Origin: Aquarana catesbeiana
Taxonomy: Eukaryota > Chordata > Amphibia > Anura > Ranidae
Assembly: GCF_042186555.1 (NCBI RefSeq)
Contig: NC_133333.1
Span: 219,606,757 to 219,670,756, forward strand
Length of the DNA: 64,000 nt
Direction of reading: 5' to 3'
Of this stretch, positions 21,405 through 31,902 are shown piece after piece. Both the position numbers and the translations under genes were made by a program. Under the pieces are notes generated by a model that ran no database searches, was not told the origin of the DNA, and was given only the letters and a program-made list of their open reading frames with translations. Within the stretch, counting starts at the first letter, position 1. Every line of letters starts with the position of its first letter.

Positions 21405-23096
21405 CAGTGGTCTCCAAACTTTGCTTGCTTTTATCCGGCACTTGGGGTACTATTCCATTCACTGACACCAACCACAGGGCATTATTCCCCCCTCTGACAC
21501 CAACGATGGGCCACTGCTCCTCCCACTGACACCAACGATGGGCCACTGCTCCTCCCACTGACACCAACGATGGGCCACTGCTCCTCCCACTGACACCAAC
21601 TATGGATCACTGTTCCTCCCACTGACACCAACTATGGATCACTATTCCTCCCACTGACACCAACTATGGATCATTATTCCTCCCACTGACACCAACTATG
21701 GATCACTGTTCCTCCCACTGACACCAACTATGGATCACTGTTCCCCCCACTGACACCAACTATGGATCACTATTCCTCCCACTGACACCAACTATGGATC
21801 ACTGTTCCCCCCACTGACACCAACTATGGATCACTATTCCTCCCACTGACACCAACTATGGATCACTGTTCCCCCCACTGACACCAACTATGGATCACTG
21901 TTCCTCCCACTGACACCAACTATGGATCACTGTTCCCCCCACTGACACCAACTATGGATCACTGTTCCACTGACACCAACTATGGATCACTGTTCCTCCC
22001 ACTGACACCAACTATGGATCACTGTTCCACTGACACCAACTATGGATCACTGTTCCACTGACACCAACTATGGATCACTGTTCCACTGACACCAACTATG
22101 GATCACTGTTCCACTGACACCAACTATGGATCACTGTTCCACTGACACCAACTATGGATCACTGTTCCTCCCACTGACACCAACTATGGATCACTGTTCC
22201 TCCCACTGACACCAACTATGGATCACTGTTCCTCCCACTGACACCAACTATGGATCACTGTTCCTCCCACTGACACCAACTATGGATCACTGTTCCACTG
22301 ACACCAACTATGGATCACTGTTCCTCCCACTGACACCATTTATGGATCACTATTCCTCCCACTGACACCAACTATGGATCACTGTTCCCCCCACTGACAC
22401 CAACTATGGATCACTGTTCCACTGACACCAACTATGGATCACTGTTCCTCCCACTGACAACAACTATGGATCACTGTTCCTCCCACTGACAACAACTATG
22501 GATCACTGTTCCACTGACACCAACTATGGATCACTGTTCCACTGACACCAACTATGGATCACTGTTCCCCCCACTGACACCAACTATGGATCATTATTCC
22601 TCCCACTGACACCAACTATGGATCACTGTTCCACTGACACCAACTATGGATCACTGTTCCTCCCACTGACAACAACTATTCATCACTGTTCCTCCCGCTG
22701 ACACCAACTATGGATCACTGTTCCTCCCACTGACAACAACTATTCATCACTGTTCCTCCCACTGACACCAACTATGGATCACTGTTCCACTGACACCAAC
22801 TATGGATCACTGTTCCTCCCACTGACAACAACTATGGATCACTGTTCCTCCCCCTGACACCAATGATGGGACACTATTCCTCCCACTAAAACCAACTATG
22901 GATCAATGTTTCTCCCACGGACACCAATTATCAGGCACTGTTTCCCCCACTGACACCAACTATGGGCCCAACAATGGGCCACTATTCCTTCCACTGACAC
23001 TAAGACATTTTCTACTCCTATTGGCCACAGTCCCGCCCCCCTAAAGTCTGAAAAACAGTTAACTGGCTCTTTGTTTAGAAAGTTTGGAGACCCCTG
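21405..23096. mobile_element. Non-autonomous hAT element filled by a minisatellite
   Basis: Ends CAGTGGTCTCCAAACTTT and the inverse of AAAGTTTGGAGACCCCTG match at 17 of 18. The 8-bp flanks CACTAACA (21397-21404) and ATCTAACA (23097-23104) agree at 6 positions, fitting an aged hAT duplication. About 1.5 of 1.7 kb is tandem repeat. A short unique tail (22985-23096) holds GGCCACAGTCCCGCCCCCCT. No transposase is present. Confidence 0.85.
21455..22985. repeat. Minisatellite TGACACCAACTATGGATCAC, 32/28-bp unit
   Basis: About fifty units. The long form carries TGTTCCTCCCAC and the short form TGTTCCAC; the two are interspersed and share occasional variants such as TATTCATCAC and GACAACAAC. That pattern suggests repeated local unequal exchange. 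The unit is not a multiple of three and no long frame results. Confidence 0.96.
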
Positions 23097-23104
23097 ATCT
23101 AACA

Positions 23105-23512
23105 CATTGAAGCTAAATTCCAGCTCACACTTTATAAGCAGTGACAGCAAACAGTTTTTCTCCTTTTGGGATAAAGGTTTTACATAAATAAAACTGATCA
23201 TTGTAAGCACCCTGTCAGTGTTGAATAGTTTGTCTCATCCCCGTAACTGATACGTCTGTAAAAGAGCTTGGTCTGTTAAAAAACAACAGACCTGCTGGCC
23301 AGATAACCAGATGAAAATAATAGAAACAAATGCAGCCATAACATCTAAGAATTGGTAAGCTGCCATAAGGCTCCATTCACATCTATGCATGTTGCTTTGC
23401 AAAGTCCAGGAATCCAAGTAGAGAGAGAGTATCACTGCTCCAGGTGGGTCAGATCAAGGTAAAAGGCATCTCCTTTAGTCTAGAAGTCCAGGTGCTGGCA
23501 ATGCTATGCCAG
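23105..23512. other. Unassigned non-coding stretch
   Basis: No structure or coding signal seen. Confidence 0.35.
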
Positions 23513-23788
23513 TTAGACATCAAAGAAATTCTGGACAGCCGCACTCCAAGAATATTTGCCTTTATTCAATAAGGTGTCATCCAAAATACAGGTCACAGCA
23601 AAGTGGAACAAAGCTTACGCGTTTCGCACTACAAGGAGTGCTTAGTCATAGCTTGATTAAGCACTCCTTGTAGTAAGAAACGGGTAAGCTTTGTTCCACT
23701 TTGCTGTGACCTGTATTTTGGATGACACCTTATTGAATAAAGGCAAATATTTTTGGAGTGCGGCTGTCTAGAATTTCTTTGATGTCTA
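23513..23788. mobile_element. Foldback element with ACGCGTTTCG near its loop
   Basis: Arms from TAGACATCAAAGAAATTCT to AGAATTTCTTTGATGTCTA are near-perfect inverts centred at 23650. ACGCGTTTCG (23617-23626) is intact on the left arm but altered on the right (GAAACGGGT), and the centre is CACTCCTTGTAGT/ACTACAAGGAGTG around AGTCATAGCTTGATTA. Confidence 0.88.
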
Positions 23789-23869
23789 TATGCATGCTGC
23801 TTTTGAGCATTTTTTGCAGTGCTTTTTGCTGTGCGTTTTTTTCCCCCCGTGATTTGCGTTTTTTTTATG

Positions 23870-24225
23870 CTTCGAAAATCGTACGAAAGATACTACTTTT
23901 GAAGCAATCGTATGATAATCTGATCGTTAGTACACAGCTTTTGATAGTCAATCTTGACAGTTCATTCGATATTTTCTGATGGTGCAAGCATGAAAATTTT
24001 CCTCCTATGATCCCAGATCGTACGATTTTCATTTATTCAGTACAGTTGTAGTCCGAAAATACAATACAAATACATTACAACACTTCCGATTTTTATTCTG
24101 ACGTACGAGAATTTGTCACTTTAGTAAACTCTTCAGTTTCGATATGAGACTAGCATGCAAAAAAAAAACAAAAACAAACGATCATTCGTCCAATAATCTC
24201 ATTGTGTGTGCGGGCCATTGGACAC
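23870..24225 (+). repeat. Dispersed repeat R2, copy 1
   Basis: A diverged direct copy lies at 52500-52876. Shared words include TCAGTACAGTTGT, GTCCGAAA, ACAATACAAATACA and GACTAGCATGCAAAAAAA. Its right end TGTGTGCGGGCCATTGG resembles short MITE ends, but no full inverted repeat was confirmed. Confidence 0.7.
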
Positions 24226-24480
24226 AGAAGAAGAACAAAATCTTTAATAATAAAAAGAGCGGCTTGTGGCGCAGTAACTTTATTCTCATATTGTGCTTCC
24301 CAACAGACCAGTGTGTACTTTGTGCCAGAAGTACAATGGGGTACAGACTCAAAGTTTTCCAGCTGTGCTTGTTTTGGCTTTGGTCAGGAAAATGTTGACG
24401 CAGCTGTCAGACAGTTGGCTGAGGTTGGTGTGATATTTATCCAGCAGGAGTTGTATGTTAATAGAAATGTTGGTTAAAGG

Positions 24481-24860
24481 GAAAAAAATGAGCAAATAAC
24501 AAAAAAAAAATAATGTAGCGTATACAATCGCAACACAAGTCGTATTGTAATTGAATGTTATTAAAAATGACCTTTCCTTTTTAAGCTGCAGTGCTGTAAT
24601 TTTCTGTAAAATGCAATATGGCTACCTGGACAAATAGTGTACAGAACGCCCCCCCCCCCCCAATGTCATTTCCTACTTGTGTGATTGACTCACTGATTTT
24701 CCCAGAAGACTACACAAGTCAGATTTTGGGCATCCCCTGCAACAAAAATGTCATTTTTGGTGAGATACTCAAAAATGGAAATCACATGGAAGGGGATGCA
24801 GACCCTAACACTCAGTACAGCCCTGCAGGTGCAGCAGCTGATTGATAATTATATTGTATG
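24481..24860 (+). repeat. Dispersed repeat R1, copy 2
   Basis: Diverged direct copy of 3711-4110, with the same order of landmarks and a longer C-run (24650-24661). Confidence 0.75.
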
Positions 24861-25153
24861 TACATAACATAACTGGATACTATCATTTATAGGTAAAGTT
24901 GATCCAGGGAATATCTGATTGCCTCTTGGGGGATCAGGGAGGATTTTTTTCCCTGCTGGAGCAAATTGGATCATGCTTTTTTTTTTTTTTGCCTTCCTCT
25001 GGACCAACTATGGGTATAGGATTGTATATATAGGACTATACATGTACATATATATGTATATATATATCATTTACTTTTCCTTTTCTTGGTTGAACTAGGT
25101 GGGCTTGTGTCTTTTTTAGCCAGACTAACTATGTATTATAAAAATCAGTCCCA
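24861..25153. other. AT-rich stretch with short microsatellite
   Basis: A T-run (24979-24991) and alternating TA/GTA words (25021-25068). Nothing else seen. Confidence 0.4.
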
Positions 25154-25156
25154 TTA

Positions 25157-25539
25157 GGCATCATTCTCACAAGGCTAATCCGCTGCATCGGAGTCCGCCG
25201 GCTCAGCGGGAGATCTCTCCATTGATCTTAGCTGAGCCGGCGGATGACGGTCCCTCTCTGCTCACTGAGCGGGGAGGGGCTTGTCGAGCGGCCGCTGGTT
25301 ACTATGGAGAGATCGGACAAAAATGGACAGCATGTCTGTTTTCATCAGATCTCACCTGGTCCGATCCGCCAGGGACAGATGCAAAGGTAGAGGCATCCGT
25401 CTGATTTTAGCGGATCGGATGTCAGCGGACATGTCACCGCTGACATCCGTCGCTCCATAGACTAACATGGAGCGCCCGTTCAGGTCCGCCGACAAAACTG
25501 ACAGGCGGAGCTGAACAGTCCGACAGTGTGAAAGGGGCC
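25157..25539. mobile_element. PIF/Harbinger-like MITE, diverged GGCCCCTTTCACACTG type
   Basis: TTA at 25154-25156 and 25540-25542 flanks it. The right end AGTGTGAAAGGGGCC is typical, and the left (GGCATCATTCTCACAAGG) is a decayed match. The interior pairs GCCGGCTCAGC with GCTGAGCCGGC, and GATGTCAGCGG with CCGCTGACATC. Confidence 0.7.
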
Positions 25540-25542
25540 TTA

Positions 25543-25966
25543 TTCCACGTACACACCACCGGACTTTCCGGCAAACTGGGTCCTGACGGGATTAGTCCGT
25601 CGGACAATCCGATCGTGTGTGGGCTAGTCCGATCGTTTTTTGGGGAAAAACTCAGACGGACCTAGAAATAGAACATGTTTCAAATCTGTCCGACGGACTA
25701 AAGATCGGGAAAACCGTTCGTCTGTGTGCTGGTCCGACGGACCAAATACGATGCAAGGGAAGCTATTGGCTACTGGCTATTGAACTTCCTTTTTTAGTCC
25801 AGTTTACGTCATCACATACCAAACGAACAGACTTTCGACCGGGCTTAGTCCGTTTGTGCGTGGCCAAGTCCGTTTGTTCTAAAAGTCAGTCGGAACTCTG
25901 CTGAAAGTCCGTCGGGAAGACCGTCAGGCCTAGTTTGCCGGAAAGTCCGGTCGTGTGTACGTGGCA
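25543..25966. mobile_element. PIF/Harbinger-like MITE, family TGCCGCGTACACACG, copy 2
   Basis: Exact TTA duplications at 25540-25542 and 25967-25969. The left end TTCCACGTACACACC is inverted at the right as GTGTGTACGTGGCA. The interior carries the same GTCCGTCGGAC words as 20645-21090. Its left TTA is also the right TTA of the preceding element. Confidence 0.82.
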
Positions 25967-25969
25967 TTA

Positions 25970-26440
25970 GATTCACTTTACAATTTTTCTTCTCCTGCAG
26001 CTTTCATGACTGGCTCTAGAAGTGCAGAGGGAAATATACAATGTAACAGGTGTGACAAAGAGCTACTACAAGGATAATCCAACCGCCTCTTCAGACAATC
26101 TCTATCCCGACAGGCTCTACAGAAATTGTTTTTCTTTCTTGTATTTAAATTTTTTTTTTTTGTAAAAAAAAAAAAAAAATTGTGCCTTTATTTCTGAAGC
26201 CTCATCTGCGCTGGGAGCTCCTATGTTCTGCCAAAGTGCATGTGTAGTTATAGATGGAAATCCCCTTTTAGACAGTTGTCATCAGAACAGGCGCCCCCCA
26301 GTGGAAGATTTCCTCTCACTTCCTGTTCTTGTGACAACTATACCTTTTTGGATTTCACATGACCATGCGTTCACTCATATACACACTGAAATCGCATTGC
26401 GATTTATGCATGCATTTCTGTGTAAATAGCGTTGGAATTT
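25970..26440. other. Unassigned stretch with a T/A homopolymer pair
   Basis: A T-run (26150-26161) followed by an A-run (26165-26179) is the only obvious feature. Confidence 0.35.
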
Positions 26441-26484
26441 GAGTGCAATTTTACCAGAGGTGTGATTTTGGCTTCTGCATTATC

Positions 26485-26860
26485 ATTGACTTCAATGCAA
26501 AAATGCCTTCCATTGACTTCTATGGAAAAGTGCCTTCCATTGACTTCAATGCAAAAACGCCTTCCATTGACTTCAATGCAAATATCGCCTTCCCTTGACT
26601 TCAATGCAAATATCGCCTTCCATTGAGTTCAATGCAAAAATTGCCTTCCATGGACTTCAATGCAAAAGTGCCTTCCATTGACTTCAATGCAAAAACGCCT
26701 TCCATTGACTTCAATGCAAAATCACCTTCCAATGACTTCAATGCAAAATCACCTTCCATTGACTTCAATGCAAAATCACCTTCCATTGACTTCAATGCAA
26801 AATCACCTTCCATTGACTTCAATGCAAAAACACCTTTTATTGACTTTGATACAAAAATGC
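26485..26860. repeat. Minisatellite TTCCATTGACTTCAATGCAAAAACGCC
   Basis: About thirteen units of 26-28 bp in unit 1. Shorter runs of the same word occur in unit 2 (27150-27260) and unit 3 (28737-28830). Open frames rich in Ser-Ile-Asp-Phe-Asn or Ala-Leu-Lys-Ser-Met-Glu are artefacts. Confidence 0.95.
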
Positions 26861-27290
26861 CCATCAGTCGCAATCCTATGTGAACACTGAAGGCACCGCA
26901 GGACTCTTTTTGGAATCACGCTCAAAACGCAATGCCTGTGGATCGCATTAGTGTGAACCACCTCAATAGGAACACATAATATCTAGCCTGTCACGCAAAT
27001 CTATGCGTTTGAAAATGCATCTAGAATCACATATGTGTGAGAACCAGGGCTCACTTTCCGACAATGGTCACCAGATAAAGAGAGAGGGGGAGTCTCCACT
27101 TTCAGGACATCACTGAGTGCGATTTCACCAGAGGTGTGATTTTGGCTTCTGCATTTTCATTGATTTCAATGCTAATTCACCTTCCATTGACTCCAATGCA
27201 AAATTGCCTTCCATGGACTTCAATGCAAAATTGCCTTCCATGGACTTCAATGCAAAAACGCCTTTCAATCGCAATCCTGTGTGAACACTG

Positions 27291-27424
27291 TAACCTCTAA
27301 GGAGCAGGGCCCTCTGATTCCTACTGTATCAAATTGTATTGTATTTGTACTGTCTACCCTCAAGTTGTAAAGCGCTACGTAAACTGTTGGCGCTATATAA
27401 ATACTGTATAATAATAATAATAAT
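27291..27424 (+). mobile_element. 3'-end fragment of an L2-type LINE
   Basis: The 134-bp insert ends TTGGCGCTATATAAATACTG then (TAA)n and is flanked by the 7-bp duplication AACACTG (27284-27290 and 27425-27431). The body matches the tail of the LINE fragment at 39706-40037, read on the minus strand. It is a strongly 5'-truncated copy. Confidence 0.85.
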
Positions 27425-27750
27425 AACACTGATCTCAGCGTGTCACTATACTTTATCACTTGCAAGTTCGGAACACACCACAGGACTCTTTTTGTATCCA
27501 CACTCGAAACGCAATGCCTGTGGATCGCATCAGTGTGAACCACCTCAATAGGGATACCTAATATCTAGCCTGTCATGGAAATCTATGCGTTTGAAAATGC
27601 ATCTAGAATCACATATGTGTGAACCAGGGCTCATTTTCTGACAATGGCCACCAGAACAAAAAGAGAGGGGGAGTCTCCACATTCATGACACCCTTGAGTG
27701 CGATTTCATCAGAGGTGCGATTCTGGCTTCTGCATTTCCATTGACTTTAA

Positions 27751-28732
27751 CCACTTGCCGACCGCCGCAACACAGATGTACGTTGGCACAATGGCACAGG
27801 CGGGCAAATGGACATACAGGTACGTCTCTTTAAAGTTGCTGCCTTTCAGGTGCGCGGGAGCTTGCCTGCGGGTCCTGGGAACTCGATGTTCTCTGGCGGC
27901 CCGCGATTGAGGTGTGGAGAGGTAGAACAGGGAAGTGCCTATGTAAACAAGGCATTTCCCCATTCTGCCTTGTGTCATGTCAGAGATCTACTGCTCCCTG
28001 TCACCAGGAGCAGTGATCGCTGTCATGTCCTAGGTAGCCCCTCCCCCACAGTTAGAAACACTCCCTAGGACACACTTAACCCCTTGATCGCCCCCTAGTG
28101 TTTAACCCCTTCCCTGCCAGTGTCATTTACACAGTGATCAGTGCATTTTTATAGCACTGATCACTGTATAAATGACAATGGTCCCAAAATAGTGTCCGAT
28201 GACTACGCCATAATTTCGCAGTCACGAATAAAAAAAAAAAAAAAAAAAATCGCAGTTCTCGGCCATTACTAATAAAAAAAAAAAAAATTAATAATAAAAA
28301 TGCCATAAAACTATCCCCTAGTTTGTAGACGCTATAACTTTTGTGCAAGCCAATCAATATACGCTTATTGCAGATTTTTTACCAAAAATATGTAGAAGAA
28401 CACATATGGGCCTAAACTGAGGAAAAAATTCATTTTTTTATATATTTTTGGGGGATATTTATTATAGCAAAAAGTAAAAAATATTGCGTTTTTTTTCAAA
28501 ATTGACGCTGTTTTTTTGTTTATAGCGCAAAAAAAAAAAAAAACGCAGAGGTGATCAAATACCACCAAAAGAAAGCTCTGTTTTTACCACTCTGTGGTTA
28601 AAAAAAAGGATGTTAATTTTGTTTGGGTACAACATCGCATGACCGCACAATTGTCAGTTAAAAAAATGCAGTGCAGAATCGCAAAAAGTGCTCTGGTCAG
28701 GAAGGGGGTAAAATCTTCTGGAGCTGAAGTGG
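27751..28732 (-). mobile_element. piggyBac-like (TTAA) element, copy P3
   Basis: TTAA at 27747-27750 and 28733-28736 flanks 982 bp. The ends CCACTTGCCGACCG and the inverse of GAGCTGAAGTGG share CCACTT. Landmarks such as ATCAAATACCACCAAAAGAA and CAATCAATATACGCTTATTG are inverted relative to P1, P2, P5 and P6, so the copy is reversed. CGCCCCCTAGTGT (28089-28101) is a CTCF-like word on the minus strand. No transposase is present. Confidence 0.85.
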
Positions 28733-29292
28733 TTAATGCAAAAAACACCTTCGATTGACTTCACTGCAAAATCGCCATCCATTGACTTCAATACAAAAAC
28801 ATCTTCCATTGATTTTATTACAAAAACGCCTGTCAATCGCAATCCTGCGTGAACACTGACCTCCACATGCGAGTCATTCATCACTTGCGAGTTTGGAATG
28901 CAATGCGGGACTCTTTTTGGAATCGCACTCAAAAAGCAATGCCTGTGGACTGCATCATTGTGAACCACCTCAATAGAAACACATAATATCTAGCCTGTCA
29001 TGTGAATATATGCGTTTAAAAAAGCATCCAGAATCGCATAGGTGTGAACCAGGGCTCACTTTCTGACAATGGTCACCGGGATAGAAGGAGAAGGGGAGTC
29101 TCAACAGGACACAGAGAGCAGTAAAAACCTGTTAAATGTAGATATAGGGCATAGTAATTCTCTTACTTCTTTACAATATAATAAGAGAAACACTAGAATG
29201 GCATCCCCTTCAAATAAGCTGGTAAAGAGAGAAAACCTAAATAGAGTGATGATTCCAGTTACCAGTCAAATACAAATCTCCAAATACAGTAA

Positions 29293-29722
29293 GACCCCTT
29301 TCACACTGGGGCGCTTTGCAGGTGCTACAGCGCTAAAAATAACGCCTGAAAAGCGCCCTGAAAGAGCCGCTGCTGTGTCACCAATGTGAAAGCCCCGAGG
29401 GCTTTCACACTGGAGTGGTGCTCTGGCAGGACGCTAAAAAAGTCCTGCTAGCCGCATTTGGAGCAGTGAAAGAGCGGTGTATACACCGCTCCGTCACCAC
29501 TCCTGCCCCTTGAAATCAATGGGGCAGTGCGGCTACACCGCCGGCATAGCGCTGCTGCAGCAGCGCTTTGCGGTGGTTTTAACCCTTTCTCGGCCGCTAG
29601 CGTGGGGGGGGGGGGGCCCGCGCTAGCAGCCAAATACATCCGCAAATACGACGGTAAAGCGCCCGCTAAAAATAGCGGCGCTTTACCGCCGACGCCTCCC
29701 CCTGCCCCAGTGTGAAAGGGGG
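29293..29722. mobile_element. PIF/Harbinger-like MITE, family GGCCCCTTTCACACTG, copy 2
   Basis: The left end GACCCCTTTCACACTGGGGC is inverted at the right as GCCCCAGTGTGAAAGGGGG. Inner pairs include AAATAGCGGCGCTTTACCG near the right. TAA (29290-29292) precedes it; the right flank is not a clear match. Confidence 0.72.
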
Positions 29723-29756
29723 AAACATCAACAGGCCAAATGGGTTGATGGACCTA

Positions 29757-30634
29757 CAGCCGAGGCCCAAACTTTAGAGAATGACACAAATATTAATTTT
29801 CACAAAGTCTGCTGCCTCCGTTTTTATGATGGCAATTTGCATATACTCCAGAATGTTATGAATAGTGATCAGATGAATTGCAAAGTCCCTCTTTGCCATG
29901 AAAATTAATGTATTCCCATAAAAAACATTTCCATTGCATTTTTGAAGAAGGTTTCAGGGCGCCCAAGAAAGTCCAGCAAGCGCCAGGACCATCTCCTACA
30001 GTTGATTCAGCTGCGGGATCGGGGCACCAGTGCACAGCTTGCTCAGGAATGGCAGTAGACAGGTGTGAGTACATCGGCACACACAGTGAGACAAAGAATT
30101 TTGGCAGATGGCCTGGTGTCAAGAAGGGCAGCAAAGAAGCCACTTCTCTCCAGGAAAAACATCAGGGACAGACTGATATCCTGCAAAAAGGTACAGGGAT
30201 TGGACTGCTGAAGACTGGGGTAAAGTCAATGTCTCTGATGAATCCTCTTTCTGATTGTTTGGGGCATCTGGAAAAAACCTTGTCCGGAGAAGAAAAGGTG
30301 AGTGCTACTATCATTCCTGTGTCATGCCAACAGTAAAGCATCCTGAGATCATTCATGTGTAGGGGTTGCTTCTCAGCTAAGGGAGTGGGCTCACTCACAA
30401 TTTTGCCTAAGAACACAGCCATAAATAAAGAATAGTGCAAAAACATCCTCCGAGAGCAACTTCTCCCAACCATCCAAGAACAGTTTGGTGAGGAACAATG
30501 CCCTTTCCAGCATGATGGAGCACCTTGCCATAAGGCAACCATCATAACTAAGTTGTTTGTGCAACAAAAAATTGAAGTTTTGGGTCCATGGCCAGGAAAC
30601 TCCCCAGACTTTAATCCCATTGAGAACTTGTGGC
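29757..30634 (+). mobile_element. Third Tc1-like transposon, internally deleted and 3'-truncated
   Basis: TA at 29755-29756 precedes CAGCCGAGGCCCAAACTT, a decayed left terminus. The left non-coding part (GAATGACACAAATATTAATT onward) runs to about 29942 and joins straight to mid-transposase sequence, so the first part of the gene is deleted. Similarity stops just after the codons for ENLWP at about 30634, so the right terminus is missing. Confidence 0.8.
29943..30634 (+). pseudogene. Tc1-like transposase fragment (DD35E)
   Basis: The fragment starts in the linker after the helix-turn-helix region (GRPRKSSKR-type sequence in shifted frames) and continues through the core. All three catalytic positions can be seen: Asp at 30237-30239 (SDESS), Asp at 30514-30516 (QHDGAPCHK) and Glu at 30622-30624 (NPIENLW), with 35 residues between the last two. 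Several frameshifts and stops break it. It lacks the DNA-binding N terminus and the last part of the protein and is certainly dead. This is a different lineage from the elements at 6390 and 31903. Confidence 0.85.
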
Positions 30635-31270
30635 CAATATTATATTATATATTTATTTACTTTTTAGTATTTTATATTGTTTTAGGTATATGGTGATGTG
30701 GCTATATCACTTTTTAAGCTTTATGGTGGAGCATTCCTCAGGGATATCCATTTCCTACTGGCGTCTACCTATTTGCCCATAGGGTCACCGACTCAGCTCC
30801 CAGGACTGATGATATGTTTTCTCCCCCGGCCGGTTCCAGCCCTTGGCGCCCTTCACCCACACACACAGGTCATCTATAAGAAACAAGGGATGATTTAAGG
30901 TTATCATCCTTAGTCCAATATTTATTCCTATTTTCCCCTGCCTGTCATCTGGATAGCCCCTAAGATATTCTACCGATTTTTTTTATAGACAGCGATACTG
31001 CATCTGCTCCTGAAGATTGGAGGTTATCCCTGAAACGCGTTGAGCTATATAGATGCTTTTATGCTCATCAAATCAAGAGTGACATCAACCTTTTCTTTTA
31101 ATATGCTATACTGGCCCATACCAATATGTTATGGTTTTGCTATTATTATGTGTACATGGATTTTTGGTCCTAGTGGTTTTATTACCATTATTGTGTCATT
31201 ATCAATAATTTACGTGCTATTATGCTACCATTTTACTATGTGATGTATATTTAATAAACCCAACTACAAT
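30635..31270. other. Unassigned repeat-like stretch with GAAACGCGTT
   Basis: CCCTGAAACGCGTTGAG lies at 31029-31045, the third occurrence of GAAACGCGT in the window. AATAAA is at 31250. The stretch probably belongs to a dispersed repeat, but I could not match its ends. Confidence 0.35.
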
Positions 31271-31900
31271 TTTACATAATGTGTTTATGTTATGCCATTG
31301 TATATAGGAGATGACACAATATTACTAGGTTTATTTTTTACTTCATACTCGCCAGCAACTCCATGTTCACATTCCCAACTACGTCGCATTCTTCATATAA
31401 AGTCCCAAACCTTCTCTTTATGCTAATAGCAATTAGGGATGGAGGCACCTGATGTTCTATGTCTTGGCCTCACACAAAGTCCCAAACCTCTTTATCACCT
31501 GGAATGTGTGTTCCCCTTGGTGTGTGCACACGGACTTCTTCCATTTGAGAAGTTAGCCTGACTTTATCCCCCTCTTAAAAAGAAGGATGGACTTATATAC
31601 TTATAACTCTGTGGGCACAGATCACTCTCCTCTGAGGAATTTGCAACTATTACTTTTACCATCACGTTTGGCCTGCCATTATCTTAATGACTGTTGTTCT
31701 GTTATGCTGTTAAATGGTCCTCCAGTAAAGTTGGCACCGTAATGGGGAAATATTATTAATGCAGGGATTCATGTTTGGGGACAAGGGGGTCATTAAGTTG
31801 GTATGTGAACTAGCTGTACACTGAAACTGCATTCCCATTTATGCCAGGCTAGACTTTCATAAGAGTTTGTCTAAGTAAAGTCTTCATCTTGTCACTCACT
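31271..31900. other. Unassigned non-coding stretch
   Basis: CAAAGTCCCAAACCT occurs twice (about 31397 and 31475), a short internal duplication. Nothing else seen. Confidence 0.35.
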
Positions 31901-31902
31901 TA

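Larger units (their letters stand above)
26441..29108 (+). repeat. Tandem triplication of a 0.45-0.67 kb unit
   Basis: Three head-to-tail units start at 26441, 27115 and 27696, each opening GAGTGCGATTTCACCAGAGG-like. Each then runs through a TTCCATTGACTTCAATGCAA array, CAATCCTGTGTGAACACTG, GCAATGCCTGTGG, CATAATATCTAGCCTGTCA and GTGAACCAGGGCTCA to GGGGGAGTCTCCAC. Unit 2 has a LINE fragment (27291-27424) and unit 3 a TTAA element (27751-28732). Array length also differs between units. No coding potential seen. Confidence 0.9.
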
